Positions 9,401 to 18,841 are shown, numbered from the stretch's first letter. The stretch is DNA of 64,000 nt from Prevotella sp. (GCA_022511065.1 JAFLSG010000005.1:1-64000); one strand, 5' to 3'. Numbers and translations: made by a program. The notes: generated from the sequence alone by a model not told the origin.

Positions 9401-9772
9401 ACCAGCAGCCTCAATGGCGATGGTTTTCGGTAGTGTCAGTTCGCTCCAGTCCCTGAGTAGCAATCGGCGTGTCAGATGGGTGATGCTCCAGAAAAGGAAC
9501 ATGATACACGTTGCGGAAAGCAGTGCGCTCATGGTGTTCACCATCTTCGCCACCTGTGTCGGATCACTGGCAAACTGCGAGAATAGATTGGCGGTCAGCA
9601 TGAAGAACGGTGCCCCTGGCGGATGGCCAATCTCTAATTTGTAACCTGTGGTAATGAACTCCGGACAGTCCCAGAAGCTGGCTGTCGGCTCAATCGTGGA
9701 ACAATAGACGAAGGCGGCTATCAGAAACGACAACCAACCGAGGATATTGTCCACCAGTCTGAATTGTTTCAT
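6407..9772 (-). CDS. GT117/DUF2723 family membrane glycosyltransferase-like protein
   Basis: 1121 residues. The first about 370 residues carry around ten membrane helices with the DUF2723 signature at the N-terminus (CSTIEPTASFWDCPEFITTGY-type segment with conserved acidic residues, then HPPGAP). More helices lie near 560-690, followed by a large soluble region. The last about 130 residues look like TPR helices. The family is related to protein O-mannosyltransferases (GT-C fold) and is thought to add sugars to exported proteins or lipids in Bacteroidetes. It is the first gene of the run with the CE4 and GH3 genes. A TACCTTTGC promoter element lies upstream at 9819-9827. Confidence 0.88.
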   Translation of the reverse strand: MKQFRLVDNILGWLSFLIAAFVYCSTIEPTASFWDCPEFITTGYKLEIGHPPGAPFFMLTANLFSQFASDPTQVAKMVNTMSALLSATCIMFLFWSITHLTRRLLLRDWSELTLPKTIAIEAAGLVGALIYTFSDTFWFSAVEGEVYAYSSAFTAVVFWLILKWEDVADEPHSDRWLVLIMYMTGLSIGVHLLNLLCVPAIVLVYYYRRFPDANLKGSLVALAVSVVILTAVLYGVVPGIITVGGWFELFFVNTLGCPFNTGEIIYIILLIGTVIWAVYETQTQKHDEKIQNIAFLLSVGMLGIPFYGYGWGAFITGIIVLAVLWFILKFKREKKALITARAKNTALLCMLMLMIGYSTYALIVIRSSANPPMDQNSPEDIFTLGDYLGRDQYGNRPLFYGQAYTSQVALESDGRFCRPVMSKGKPVYQRKEKVSADEKDSYFVVRTKDEYKYAQNMFFPRMYEAKYAAAYESWMGGVDGTEVPYDRCGEPMMVKMPNQFENIRFFLSYQCNFMYWRYFMWNFAGRQNDVQGNGELEHGNWLTGIPFIDNARLGDQSLLPDELKENKGHNVFYCLPLLLGLIGLFWQAWYSRKRKVVTDDKETTIEDPIGIRQFWVVFFLFFMTGLAIVIYLNQTPMQPRERDYAYAGSFYAFAIWCGMGVAAIIDWLWGKIKKYHTAIAAVIGVVCLGVPVQMASQTWDDHDRSGRYACRDFGQNYLMTLQEEGNPIIFTNGDNDTFPLWYNQDTEGVRTDARVCNLSYLQTDWYIDQMSRPAYDSPSVPITWSRLEYCAGTNEYVQIDPSLKSQVIQLYEEEPEEARKQFGDEPFELKNILKNWVRSKHKDFHVIPTDTVYVTIDKEAVRKSGMMMAADSIPDRMVISLKGKGALYKGDLMMLEMIAECNWTRPIYVALTVGSENYMNLGDNFVQEGLANRITPFTTNTPGAKNFDTEKTYNNVMKKFKFGGIDKKGIYLDETVMRMCYTHRRLFSQLAMNLIKEGKEEKAKEVLAKCEKEIPDYNVPHDFQSGSLDLVRAYAYTGQPKQAQQLLDQLWKKSGQYLQWYYSLDGSRFASSERDCMVHLYIMEQLLDMQELVDDKQAEKKQKELEGLARIYNAKGGSWGE

Positions 9773-9818
9773 GTAGGAGATATATTTTTTAACGTTAAAA
9801 ATCTATGTTATTTTGGGT

Positions 9819-9827
9819 GCAAAGGTA
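9819..9827 (-). promoter_or_regulatory. -7 promoter element of the GT117 gene
   Basis: TACCTTTGC on the minus strand, about 47 nt before the ATG at 9772. No TTTG is seen at the ideal 20-bp distance. Confidence 0.6.
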
Positions 9828-9871
9828 CGAAAAAGAAATGACAAATAACTGACGGCAAGTGATAAATTAAC

Positions 9872-10324
9872 TTAAATGAAAAGACCTGCCCCATATATCA
9901 GTATGACATAGCGGAAAATCTTACCGAGCGTGATGGCGATGAACGTGATGACAATGTTAGAGCGCATCAGTCCCAAGGCGATGGTAATGGCACTTCCAAG
10001 CACAGGCAGAAAAGCGAAGAATCCAATCCACGAGCCATGGCCGGCAACGAAACGCTGTCCTCGTTCAAGACTCTTTTTGCTTACATGCAGATATTTCTCC
10101 ACCCATTCGATGCGCCCCATTCTTCCCACGCAATAGTTGAACACGCTGCCCAAAACATTGCCTATCGTGCCGTAAACCATCAGCATCCACGGGTCAAGCC
10201 CTGTTGCCATCAGCCCAACCATGATTGCTTCGCTCGAAAAAGGAAAGAAACTACCAGCCAAGAAAGCCGCCAGCAGCATGCCCCAGTAACCGTATTGGCT
10301 TAGAAAATCGATGATGACATCCAT
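9872..10324 (-). CDS. DedA/YqaA-type (VTT domain) membrane protein
   Basis: 150 residues with about four hydrophobic segments. It matches the short YqaA branch of the DedA/SNARE-associated family: a re-entrant-loop start with SSFFPFSSEAI-type sequence, GNVLGSVFNYCVGR, and FLPVLGSAITIALG. Relatives are implicated in membrane lipid scrambling or undecaprenyl-phosphate transport. The start at 10324 overlaps the end of the upstream membrane-protein gene by 25 nt, so the two are probably co-translated at the tail of the RlmL-DPP4-purD run. Confidence 0.85.
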   Translation of the reverse strand: MDVIIDFLSQYGYWGMLLAAFLAGSFFPFSSEAIMVGLMATGLDPWMLMVYGTIGNVLGSVFNYCVGRMGRIEWVEKYLHVSKKSLERGQRFVAGHGSWIGFFAFLPVLGSAITIALGLMRSNIVITFIAITLGKIFRYVILIYGAGLFI

Positions 10325-11241
10325 AGACTGATACAGGTAATCACGATGGCCAATGTCAGAATGACATGGAAATAGATGTTGGTCAGCTTGGTGTCCGTCA
10401 GGGCGAGGAAATGGCCGATGAGCGGGCTAACCGTGACTATCATCACGCGAATCAGCAAGTCGTAGTGCTGAGGCTGGACTGCCAGCATCAGCATCGTGGC
10501 CGTTCCGATGAAGATAAAGCTGTAAAAGATTTGGCGAACACGAATCTTATCATAAAAACTGGTGCGCAGATAGTGGATGCACCCCGTCGTTCCAAGCAGG
10601 ATGAGGAAGAAAAACAGCAGAATCTGCGGCAGGGTGAGGGTGAGATAATCGAATGGGAAGGCAAAGTCGCCCAATGCTAAGAAATGCGCTGCCCACGGCT
10701 GGAAATCATTCCCTCCAAAAGTCACAATCCAGGCAAGAAGTGCCCAATAAGGTATGAGCAGCCCTAACAACGATGCCATGAAAGTGCGCACACTTAGGGA
10801 ATAGATGAAGAAAGCCATGACCACCCAAAGGACAGGCACAAGACAAAGTATGTGAACCTGCCCGAGACTTGCCAATCCTACGAACAGGAAAGCATAGAAT
10901 GCCGTGCCCATCGAATCCTTGTCTTGGTATCCGCGGTACAGCATCAGCAGCGAGGCGATGAACAACACCTGACTGACACTTCCCTGCAATGACGGGAAAA
11001 GAAAAGCAGCCGCACAGGTCAGCACGATGAATGCCGTGGACACGATGCGGCTATAGATGCGTATCAGCAAGTTGGCGTTGTTCAGCTCCGCCATCAGACC
11101 CACCGACAAGATGAAGCAGGTGAATTGAACCCACCATCGCTCCTGTCCCATGTTTGCCAATGCCCAGATGCCTACACCATATAGCAAGGCAAAAGGCAGG
11201 GTGAAGCGGCTACGGGCAATCTTGGTCTGGGCGTGCGTCAT
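10300..11241 (-). CDS. Unknown polytopic membrane protein
   Basis: 313 residues, almost wholly hydrophobic, with about nine membrane helices separated by short loops. Basic residues cluster at the N-terminus (TKIARSRF). No catalytic or transport motif is obvious. It resembles the uncharacterised Bacteroidetes membrane proteins found beside purD and may belong to the DUF6427 group, which I cannot confirm. It lies 12 nt downstream of purD and overlaps the YqaA-type gene by 25 nt. Confidence 0.75.
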   Translation of the reverse strand: MTHAQTKIARSRFTLPFALLYGVGIWALANMGQERWWVQFTCFILSVGLMAELNNANLLIRIYSRIVSTAFIVLTCAAAFLFPSLQGSVSQVLFIASLLMLYRGYQDKDSMGTAFYAFLFVGLASLGQVHILCLVPVLWVVMAFFIYSLSVRTFMASLLGLLIPYWALLAWIVTFGGNDFQPWAAHFLALGDFAFPFDYLTLTLPQILLFFFLILLGTTGCIHYLRTSFYDKIRVRQIFYSFIFIGTATMLMLAVQPQHYDLLIRVMIVTVSPLIGHFLALTDTKLTNIYFHVILTLAIVITCISLWMSSSIF

Positions 11242-11253
11242 TGTTGGGTGTTA

Positions 11254-12522
11254 TTAGAGGTCAGCACCGATGTCACGACGGAAATACTTGTCCGTGAACT
11301 GAATCTTCTGGGCTTCCTCAAACGATTTCTGCAATGCCTCTGCCTTGTCTTTTCCGTAGGAAGACACGGCAATTACACGACCGCCGGCAGTAACAACCTC
11401 ACCATCCTTTAGGCCTGTGCCGCTATGGAACACAATAGAGCCTTCCACATCCTCAATGCCCTTGATGGGATAACCTTTCTTATATTCCTGTGGATAGCCA
11501 CCGCTGACAAGCATCACGCAAACGGCTGCACGCTCGTCAAACTCAATGGCGCGCTCGTTGAGATTACCTTCGGCAACTCCCTCGAACAAATCCACAATGT
11601 CGCTTTTCAGACGAAGCATCACGCTTTCCGTCTCAGGGTCGCCCATACGGCAGTTGTACTCGATAACCATCGGATTACCCTCCACGTTGATAAGACCGAA
11701 GAAGATGAAACCTTTATAGTCTATGTTCTCTGCCGCTAAGCCTTCCACGGTCGGGCGAATGATGCGATCTTCCACTTTCTGCATCCATTCCTTCGTAGCG
11801 AATGGAACTGGTGTAACCGAACCCATGCCACCTGTATTCAAACCCGTGTCGTGCTCGCCGATACGTTTGTAGTCTTTTGCCTCGGGCAATATTTTGTAGT
11901 GCTTGCCATCGGTCAGCACAAAGACTGAACACTCAATGCCACTCAAAAACTCCTCAATAACCACTCGTGAAGAAGCATTGCCGAACATACCGCCAAGCAT
12001 CTCCTTCAGTTCTTTTTGTGCCTCTTCAAGGGTAGGGAGAATCAAGACACCCTTACCAGCGCAAAGACCGTCAGCCTTGAGCACATAGGGAGGATTCAAC
12101 TGCTCCAAGAATTTCAGACCTTCCGCAAGATGCTCACCATCGAAGGTCTGATAGCGGGCGGTAGGTATGTTGTGGCGCTGCATGAACCCTTTGGCGAAAT
12201 CCTTTGAGCCTTCGAGCACGGCACCAGCCTTTGAGGGACCGATGACGGGCACGTTTTTCGTTCTTTCGTCTGCTTTCAGGTCATCATAAATGCCTTTTAC
12301 CAACGGGTCTTCAGGCCCTACGACCACCATGTTGATGCCTTTTTCTGCAATGAAGGTCTTGATGGCTTCAAAGTCATCGGCTTTCATTGCCACGTTCTCT
12401 CCGCAATCAGATGTACCGGCATTTCCCGGGGCAATATATAGTTTTTCACACTTCTCACTTTGTGCGATTTTCCACGCGAGGGCATGCTCACGGCCGCCAC
12501 TTCCTAACAACAGTATCTTCAT
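11254..12522 (-). CDS. purD: Phosphoribosylamine-glycine ligase
   Basis: 422 residues, the usual length for GAR synthetase, which joins glycine to phosphoribosylamine with ATP in purine synthesis. The N-terminal [15 protein letters not shown] motif, the VVGPEDPL segment, the ATP-grasp part ([13 protein letters not shown]), and [19 protein letters not shown] with the metal-binding RMGDPE are all present. Cytoplasmic. It lies 4 nt after the dipeptidyl peptidase gene in the same direction, so it is part of a mixed-function operon. Confidence 0.97.
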   Translation of the reverse strand: MKILLLGSGGREHALAWKIAQSEKCEKLYIAPGNAGTSDCGENVAMKADDFEAIKTFIAEKGINMVVVGPEDPLVKGIYDDLKADERTKNVPVIGPSKAGAVLEGSKDFAKGFMQRHNIPTARYQTFDGEHLAEGLKFLEQLNPPYVLKADGLCAGKGVLILPTLEEAQKELKEMLGGMFGNASSRVVIEEFLSGIECSVFVLTDGKHYKILPEAKDYKRIGEHDTGLNTGGMGSVTPVPFATKEWMQKVEDRIIRPTVEGLAAENIDYKGFIFFGLINVEGNPMVIEYNCRMGDPETESVMLRLKSDIVDLFEGVAEGNLNERAIEFDERAAVCVMLVSGGYPQEYKKGYPIKGIEDVEGSIVFHSGTGLKDGEVVTAGGRVIAVSSYGKDKAEALQKSFEEAQKIQFTDKYFRRDIGADL

Positions 12523-12526
12523 AGCC

Positions 12527-14743
12527 TTATTTTAAATAGTCCTCGAAATATTGGGTGATTCTCTCATGCAAGTGTACGCTTGAATGGCCTCTCATGTTAT
12601 GTTCCTCGCCGGGGTAGGCAAAGAAGTCGGGTTGTGTACCCGCCTTGATGCAGGCATCCAAGAACGAGAGGCAATGCTGCGGCACTACCGTCGCATCGTT
12701 GTAGCCTGTGATGATCTGCAATTTCCCCTTCAGGTTCTTTGCCTGTGGGATGAGGCTACATTTTGCATAGCCTTCGGGATTGCTTTCGGGCGTTCCCATA
12801 TAGCGCTCGCCATACATGACCTCATACCATTTCCAGTCAATGACAGGGCCACCCGCCACACCAACCTTGAAGACATCAGGGTAGTTGGTTATCAGCGAGA
12901 TGGTCATGAATCCGCCGAACGACCAGCCATGAACGCCTAACCTGTCCATATCCACGTAGGGCAATGACTTCAGATACTCCACGCCCTTCATCTGGTCTTG
13001 CATCTCTATCTGCCCCAACTGATGGAATGTTGCCTGTTCAAAGGCAAGGCCACGGTTTGCCGCACCACGATTGTCAAGAATGAAAAGCACATATCCTTTT
13101 TGCGCCATATAAGTCTCCCAAGGACGACTTGCCCAATGCCACGAGGCATCCACGTTATGCGCGTGAGGACCACCATAGACATAGACAATCGTCGGATATT
13201 TCTTCGTGGCATCAAAATCAGCAGGTTTTACCATACGATAATAGAGGTCGGTCACACCATCTGCAGCCTTAAGACTTCCCGATTCGAAGATGGGCTGCTG
13301 ATAGCCCTCCCATGGGTCATCAGCCTTCAGCAACTGAGTGCCTTTGCCATTGGTCGTGTTGAATACCTCAATATTGCGCGGAATGTCAGGCGCAGAGTAT
13401 TTCTCATAAGCCTGCTGACCAGAGGCGGAAAGCACCGCCGTCTGCGCATAGCCTATACCCTTGTCGAGCAAAGTGCGCTTACCTGTGGCAATATTCACGG
13501 CATAGAGATTCTTTTGCAGGGGATTCAGTTCATTGCTGAAGATAATGGCGCTCTTGGTCTTCTCGTTGAAGCCCAACAGGTTAAGCACCACCCAATCACC
13601 CTTGGTCAGTTGCTTTAGTTCCTTGCCGTCCGCACTATATAAATATAGGTGGTTGTAGCCGTCCTTCTGACTCTGCATGATGAATTTCGTGGCATCCCAG
13701 GGCAGGAACACGATGGGATTCTGAGGCTCCACATATTTGTCGCTCGTCTCGCGATACAACTCAGCGATGCGCTCACCCGTCACGGCATTATAGCTGACGA
13801 GGCGGCAATCGTTCTGCGCGCGGTTAAGTTCAAATATATACACCGTCTTGGCATCGGGGCTCCACGCGATGTTCGTGAAATAGCGGTCGGTAGGGTCGCC
13901 AGCCTGCAAATAGACCGTCTTTTGAGTGTTCAAGTCATAGACGCCCACCGTTACCTTATGACTGGTCATGCCGGCCATCGGATACTTGTCAGGCTCATAG
14001 GCGGCAATGCGCGGGAAGATATCCACCTGAGGATAGTCGGCCACCATGCTCTGATCCATGCGGTAGAAGGCAAGGCGCTGACCATTGGGACTCCAAAAAG
14101 TTCCCTTGTCGATGCCAAACTCATTGCGATGGACGGACTGACCATAGACAATCTCACGGCTTCCATCCTCGCTGAGTTGGCGGGTGTTACCCTCGGCATC
14201 CATCACATACAACTGGTCATTCTGAACGTATGCCACAGCCTTTGATACCTTGTTCCAGTCAGCATATTGCTGCCCCTTGCTCGGCTGGCGCCATGCGATT
14301 TCCTTCTTTCGGAAGTCGTAGAGAATGCGCTCTCGGCCGTTGTTGAGGAATACGAGCGGTTTGTCGGCGTAAGGATATTGTGCGTTCATGGCGGAATGCC
14401 ATTCGCCACCTAAATCTTCCAGGGTGAACAGCGGATTCTTGTCTGCCTTCGGGTCGAACGTGCCACCTTGCTCAGCGTCCTGATACATCAGTTGCTCGCC
14501 CCACCACGTCAGCCACAGATTCTTGGGCTGCATATTGCGGAAATTCCTGCCGCCGAAGTTCAAATCCTCCAGCGTGAACTGCTTGTCTTGCGCGTTGATG
14601 CCCGCATGGGCGGATAGGATGGTCATCACTATGAGGGTTAGTCGAATAACATTACTTCTTATCGCATTAAGATGCCTCCTTATTTCACTAACATGCCTTC
14701 TTACGATGCTGACATGGCTCGTTGGTAAATTAGTCTTTTTCAT
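12527..14743 (-). CDS. Dipeptidyl peptidase IV (S9B serine peptidase)
   Basis: 738 residues: a beta-propeller N-terminal domain and an alpha/beta-hydrolase C-terminal domain with the triad Ser608 (GWSFGG), Asp683 (GYND) and His715 (EEHNM). It removes X-Pro or X-Ala dipeptides from peptides, probably in the periplasm. The start at 14743 (MKKTNLP) is preferred because the reading frame upstream lies inside the methyltransferase gene and encodes only low-complexity sequence. The hydrophobic signal core (about 33-44) is preceded by an unusually long basic N-region. Its codons coincide with a dispersed 54-bp repeat (14655-14708). The start overlaps the RlmL-like gene by 14 nt. Confidence 0.93.
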   Translation of the reverse strand: MKKTNLPTSHVSIVRRHVSEIRRHLNAIRSNVIRLTLIVMTILSAHAGINAQDKQFTLEDLNFGGRNFRNMQPKNLWLTWWGEQLMYQDAEQGGTFDPKADKNPLFTLEDLGGEWHSAMNAQYPYADKPLVFLNNGRERILYDFRKKEIAWRQPSKGQQYADWNKVSKAVAYVQNDQLYVMDAEGNTRQLSEDGSREIVYGQSVHRNEFGIDKGTFWSPNGQRLAFYRMDQSMVADYPQVDIFPRIAAYEPDKYPMAGMTSHKVTVGVYDLNTQKTVYLQAGDPTDRYFTNIAWSPDAKTVYIFELNRAQNDCRLVSYNAVTGERIAELYRETSDKYVEPQNPIVFLPWDATKFIMQSQKDGYNHLYLYSADGKELKQLTKGDWVVLNLLGFNEKTKSAIIFSNELNPLQKNLYAVNIATGKRTLLDKGIGYAQTAVLSASGQQAYEKYSAPDIPRNIEVFNTTNGKGTQLLKADDPWEGYQQPIFESGSLKAADGVTDLYYRMVKPADFDATKKYPTIVYVYGGPHAHNVDASWHWASRPWETYMAQKGYVLFILDNRGAANRGLAFEQATFHQLGQIEMQDQMKGVEYLKSLPYVDMDRLGVHGWSFGGFMTISLITNYPDVFKVGVAGGPVIDWKWYEVMYGERYMGTPESNPEGYAKCSLIPQAKNLKGKLQIITGYNDATVVPQHCLSFLDACIKAGTQPDFFAYPGEEHNMRGHSSVHLHERITQYFEDYLK
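14655..14708. repeat. Copy 1 of a 54-bp dispersed repeat, inside the DPP IV signal region
   Basis: Same-spaced blocks CTTCTTAT, TAAGATG, TTATT and TAACATGCC, ending TCTTAnGATG, recur at 25424-25477 in the same orientation. The blocks are identical and the short linkers vary, the pattern of a structured repeat. Here it is translated (minus strand) into the Arg/His-rich N-region of the peptidase. Confidence 0.7.
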
Positions 14744-16442
14744 TGTCGTATTTGTTTTTCTTTTTTCCGAAATCCTTGCCCTTGCTTCCGAAGTCTTTAC
14801 CTCTGCCGCCGAAACGACCGCCTCTGCCTTCGGAATCCTTGCCCTTGCCGAATGAACGGCTCTTGCCGCTGCGATCAAAACGCTCATGGCCTCCGCGGTT
14901 AGGGCTGCTTTTGTAGTCGCCCTTGAACTCTCTGCGGTCGCCTCTTCCTTCGCGCCTTTCGCCCCGGAACTCTTTTCTGTCTCCTCTGCCTTCACGGCGC
15001 TCACCACGGAAATCTCTTCTCTCGCCACGCGACTCGCGGCGTTCACCTCTCGAGTCATCCCCGTCGCTCCACGACTCACGCCTGTCGCCTCTTGGCTCAC
15101 GCTTTTCCCGGCGAGCCTCACGGCTGAACTTTTCCAGGTCGTGGTGATGGAATACAAACGAGCGAATGTCACCTTCTTCATTCTGCTCCATTTCCTCTTC
15201 CTCGAGGCGTTTTTTGAATTCTCGCTCTTTTTTGAAACGGCGCTTTTCAGCCATCTGCTGCTTTTCCTCGTCGGTCTTCACGATGCCTCCATCGGCACGG
15301 AATGCCTTCAGCTTGCCGTCAAACATCTGATACTTACGGAACTCGCACTCAAGGCTGCCGTTGTAAAGTGGAATCTTGATACTCGGTTTCAGCCCAATCT
15401 GGTCAAAACACTCTTCACGGTAGCTCAATACCCACGCGTCGTTGCCCTTGAACTGATGCTTCAGCCGCTCGCCAATCATCTTGTACGTGCCGAGCAAGTC
15501 AGCGGTTGAGATGCGCTCGCCATAGGGCGGGTTGGTGATGATGATGCTCTTGTTGGCTGGTTGGGTGAAGTCCTTGAAGTCCTGCTGAACGATGGTGATA
15601 TCGTTGGTAAGTCCAGCGGCCTTCACGTTCAGCCGCGCGGTATTCACGGCCTTCATCTCGACATCGTAGCCGTAGATATGATGCTTGAACTCGCGCTCAA
15701 GGCTTTCGTCGTTGTAAATCTCATCAAAGAGGTCTGCGTCAAAATCGGGCCATTTCTCGAAGGCATACTCCTTGCGGAAAAGTCCGGGAGCCATATTCTT
15801 CGCAATCAGTGCCGCTTCGATCAGTAATGTGCCGCTTCCGCACATCGGGTCGATGAAATCGGTGTCGCCCTGCCATCCTGAGAGCAGGATCATACCTGCG
15901 GCGAGCACTTCATTAAGCGGTGCCTCGACACTCTCCTGCCTGTAGCCGCGACGATGTAATGATTCGCCGCTGGAGTCAAGGCTCAGCGTGCAGACATCCT
16001 CTGCCACGTGCATGTTAAGCCTGATGTCGGGGTTAGCCACGGAGATATTCGGACGCTTGCCCGTCTTTTCGCGGAATTGGTCCACGATGGCATCCTTCAC
16101 CTTGTAGGATACGAACTTGGAATGACGGAACTCATCAGAAAAGACTACGGAATCAACGGAAAAGGTGTTATCCACTCCTAAGTATTCAGTCCAGTCAATC
16201 TTCTTTACCTCCTCATAGACATCGTCTGCGCTCTTCGCCTTGAAATGACGGATGGGTTTAAGCACTCTGATGGCAGTGTGCAGTTGGAAGTTGGCACGGT
16301 ACATCAGCCGTTTGTCACCCGTGAACGACACCATTCGCCTGCCGATCTTCACATCATTCGCCCCCAGTTGGGTCAGTTCTTTCGCCAAAACAGGCTCTAA
16401 GCCCATGAACGTCTTGGCGATCAGTTCAAAATTTTGTTCCAT
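14730..16442 (-). CDS. RlmL-like 23S rRNA (guanine-N2) methyltransferase with RG-rich tail
   Basis: 570 residues. An N-terminal THUMP region (about 45-155) precedes a Rossmann methyltransferase with SAM motif DPMCGSGT (199-205) and the N2-guanine signature NPPY (304-307). This matches the N-terminal half of E. coli RlmL, which methylates G2445 of 23S rRNA. After about 390 comes a charged helical linker, and residues about 440-565 form a disordered Arg/Gly tail of repeated RGERRE, GRGDR and GKGKD units. The start at 16442 (MEQNFEL) fits the family; a longer frame to 16550 adds non-homologous sequence. The stop overlaps the peptidase start by 14 nt. Confidence 0.92.
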   Translation of the reverse strand: MEQNFELIAKTFMGLEPVLAKELTQLGANDVKIGRRMVSFTGDKRLMYRANFQLHTAIRVLKPIRHFKAKSADDVYEEVKKIDWTEYLGVDNTFSVDSVVFSDEFRHSKFVSYKVKDAIVDQFREKTGKRPNISVANPDIRLNMHVAEDVCTLSLDSSGESLHRRGYRQESVEAPLNEVLAAGMILLSGWQGDTDFIDPMCGSGTLLIEAALIAKNMAPGLFRKEYAFEKWPDFDADLFDEIYNDESLEREFKHHIYGYDVEMKAVNTARLNVKAAGLTNDITIVQQDFKDFTQPANKSIIITNPPYGERISTADLLGTYKMIGERLKHQFKGNDAWVLSYREECFDQIGLKPSIKIPLYNGSLECEFRKYQMFDGKLKAFRADGGIVKTDEEKQQMAEKRRFKKEREFKKRLEEEEMEQNEEGDIRSFVFHHHDLEKFSREARREKREPRGDRRESWSDGDDSRGERRESRGERRDFRGERREGRGDRKEFRGERREGRGDRREFKGDYKSSPNRGGHERFDRSGKSRSFGKGKDSEGRGGRFGGRGKDFGSKGKDFGKKKNKYDNEKD

Positions 16443-16606
16443 TGATTTTTCGAATTCAGTGTGCAAAGTTAATGCAAGTTCCACAAAAAATACAATCTTT
16501 TGCGGTTTATCTGCCAAAATTCCCCATAATTTGATAAAAATCGGAGGCAAAATGGCATTATTAAAAATAAAGTGTGTACCTTTGCCCGAAATATCATAAA
16601 CCCTAT

Positions 16607-17857
16607 ATGCAACACATCCTGCTATACGTAACTCCTGAGAATCCCTATATCTTGCCGATGCTGTGGATGCTGGGACTGCTTACGCTGGCAGCCATGACCG
16701 TGCTGATATTCGTTCAGCGTCGCTCTGGCTTTCAGCTGAAGAGTGAGCTGACGGAACTTGAGAAAGTGCAGCAGGAAAGTATAGAACAGGAGTTCATATT
16801 GAGGGCGATGAAGCTCGCCACATGGCATATTGACCCGAAAACGCACACGATGACCTATGAGGCAGACTATCGTGAAGGTCAGGATAACTACATCCCGCCC
16901 CCCAATGTGACCATGGAGGAGTTCGCGGAGAAGATTTCCAAGGCTGACGCCTCTCGTGTGTATAACGCGATGCTGGATCTTTGCGAAGGTCGCAAGGAAA
17001 CCTATAACCAGCAGTATCGTCTGCAATCCACCACGTCTGGAAAAAGCTACTGGGTGGAAAGCTTTGCAACAATAGCCGAGCGTGACAACGAGGGAAACCC
17101 CTCAAAGATTGTCGGCACCTCCATGCGTATCGATGACCGCAAGGATCTTGAGACGGCACTTATTAGTGCAAGAAACAAGGCAGAGGAGAGTGATAGGCTG
17201 AAGACGGCTTTCCTTGCCAACATGGGTCATGAAATCCGTACACCGCTGAATGCAATCGTAGGCTTTGCCGACTTGCTGCCGATGGTGGAGGATGAGGAGG
17301 AAAGGGCACAGCTGATTACCGAAATCCAGAACAACAACCATAAGCTGTTGGGCATCATTGACGGTCTGGTGAGCATGTCTAAGGTTGAGGCGGCGGCGGA
17401 AAGTCTTGTCAAGTCGCAGATTGAGGTCAATGGCCTGCTTCAGGCGGTTGCCGATGCACATGCTGCCACCGTGGATCCTACTGCCGTCTCCGTCATCACC
17501 AAGTTCCCCTATTCAGAGATGATGATTACCACGGACGCAGATAAGCTGACGGAAATCGTCTCCAACCTGATGGACAACTCTGTGAAGTTTACCGCCAAGG
17601 GAACCATCACGTTAGGCTACGATTTGGAGAAGGGAGACCGCATCCGCATCTGGGTGCGCGACACGGGCAAGGGTATTGCGGAAGAAGATCTGCATCGCAT
17701 CTTCGAGCGTTTCGTGAAAGTTGATGAATATATTCCCGGAACAGGACTCGGCTTGTCTGTCGCAAAGTCTCATGCGGAGAGTCTGAGCGGATTCATCAGT
17801 GTGGAATCGAAGTTGGGCGAAGGCTCTACATTCTCGGTGGAATTGCCTTTGAGCTGA
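16607..17857 (+). CDS. Membrane-anchored PAS sensor histidine kinase
   Basis: 416 residues. One membrane helix (about 13-36), a short coiled segment, a PAS-like domain (about 62-178), then HisKA with phospho-acceptor His208 in NMGHEIRTPLNAI, and HATPase with N-box (LMDNSVKF), DTGKGI and the GTGLGL lid. It autophosphorylates and passes phosphate to a regulator, but no regulator is adjacent (the nearest is at 24707). The start at 16607 was chosen because the -7 element TACCTTTGC (about 16577-16585) overlies the earlier in-frame start at 16574. It diverges from the RlmL-like gene. Confidence 0.92.
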   Translation: MQHILLYVTPENPYILPMLWMLGLLTLAAMTVLIFVQRRSGFQLKSELTELEKVQQESIEQEFILRAMKLATWHIDPKTHTMTYEADYREGQDNYIPPPNVTMEEFAEKISKADASRVYNAMLDLCEGRKETYNQQYRLQSTTSGKSYWVESFATIAERDNEGNPSKIVGTSMRIDDRKDLETALISARNKAEESDRLKTAFLANMGHEIRTPLNAIVGFADLLPMVEDEEERAQLITEIQNNNHKLLGIIDGLVSMSKVEAAAESLVKSQIEVNGLLQAVADAHAATVDPTAVSVITKFPYSEMMITTDADKLTEIVSNLMDNSVKFTAKGTITLGYDLEKGDRIRIWVRDTGKGIAEEDLHRIFERFVKVDEYIPGTGLGLSVAKSHAESLSGFISVESKLGEGSTFSVELPLS

Positions 17858-17968
17858 CCTCTGAAGAGATTTTTTGCCTATTTGAATTATTTTTTCTGTA
17901 TTGCTGCAACTTTTTGGCTTTTCATTACGTCTTAAAGATAGAGTTAAACCAGAAAAAGTGAATGAAAG

Positions 17969-18748
17969 ATGAAAGTAAGAGTAATGATGATGGTCGGTGC
18001 GTTGGCATTGGCGGCACTGACAACCTCGTGTGCGCATGAATTCAAATCACTCATTGGGGCGGATGGTCCAAAGGTAACGGAGAAAAGGAATCTGAGGGAC
18101 TTTGAGATCGTGGAAATCAAAGGCTCCACCACCGTGCATTACGCACAAGGCGACACGTTCTCCGTAGTGGTAAAGGGTACAGAGGCAAGGATGGACGAGA
18201 TTATCACTGAGGTGCATGACAATGTATTGACTATCCGCAACAAGTGGCGGAAAAATAGTGTCGTGAACATCACACCTCTCAGAGAGGAGGTATTTGAGGT
18301 CTATGTGACATCCCCCGACTTGATTGGCGTATGGCTGAATGGCTCTGGTGACTTCATCAGCAAGCAGCGGGTGGACACCGATAATATGAACATCACGCTC
18401 CGAGGCTCTGGAGACATTGATTTTGCCGACCTTATCTGCGACCGATGCCAGGTTGAGCTGATGGGGTCAGGTGATATTGATGTGGAGCGTTTGGAGGCGC
18501 AAGAAGTGTCTGCCGTGTTGATAGGTTCGGGCGATATTGACCTGAAAGAATGGAACGTAGCATCCACAACCTTGGGACTGAAAGGTTCGGGCGACATCAG
18601 CGTGGACTTCATGGAGGGTTGTCGTCGTGCTACTTGTGAACTTCGTGGTTCGGGCGACATCAGTCTGAAGGGTCGCTTGGAGCGTTTCTCGCAACAGAAG
18701 AGTGGTTCGGGCGATGTGCATACTGGTAAATTGATTGTAGAAAAATAA
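17969..18748 (+). CDS. GIN-domain (DUF2807) lipoprotein
   Basis: 259 residues with a lipoprotein signal (cysteine at about 21 in TTSC). The remainder is the putative auto-transporter adhesin head domain, a right-handed beta-solenoid. Its ladder is visible as repeated GSGDI/GSGDF motifs, about seven times between residues 125 and 250 at roughly 19-23 residue spacing. Members are surface or periplasmic proteins in Bacteroidetes; no enzymatic role is known. It stands alone between the kinase gene and the head-group operon. Confidence 0.9.
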   Translation: MKVRVMMMVGALALAALTTSCAHEFKSLIGADGPKVTEKRNLRDFEIVEIKGSTTVHYAQGDTFSVVVKGTEARMDEIITEVHDNVLTIRNKWRKNSVVNITPLREEVFEVYVTSPDLIGVWLNGSGDFISKQRVDTDNMNITLRGSGDIDFADLICDRCQVELMGSGDIDVERLEAQEVSAVLIGSGDIDLKEWNVASTTLGLKGSGDISVDFMEGCRRATCELRGSGDISLKGRLERFSQQKSGSGDVHTGKLIVEK

Positions 18749-18787
18749 ATAAATCTAAAAAGTTTTCAGTTTCTCCTTAATAATATG

Positions 18788-18795
18788 TACCTTTG
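18788..18795 (+). promoter_or_regulatory. -7 promoter element of the head-group operon
   Basis: TACCTTTG lies about 46 nt before the ATG at 18842. The -33 position holds TTTTC rather than TTTG. Confidence 0.6.
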
Positions 18796-18841
18796 TCCCC
18801 TTAAAAGCAAAAACGTGGGATAACGTGATATTGAGAACTGA

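Noticed and set aside
14744..15181. N-terminal extension of the peptidase frame by 146 codons
   Set aside because: It lies wholly inside the RlmL-like gene, opposite no promoter, and encodes Ala/Ser/Arg/Glu low-complexity sequence produced by the RG-tail codons in another frame. The peptidase has its own start and leader at 14743.
17102..17461. Receiver domain or partner regulator next to the PAS kinase
   Set aside because: No plus-strand receiver sequence follows the HATPase domain; the minus-strand frames here are shadows of the kinase.
18301..18730. Tandem DNA repeat suggested by recurrent GGnTCnGGnGA
   Set aside because: It follows the GSGDI motif of the beta-solenoid protein; codons vary between units, so it is protein-level periodicity and not a DNA repeat.
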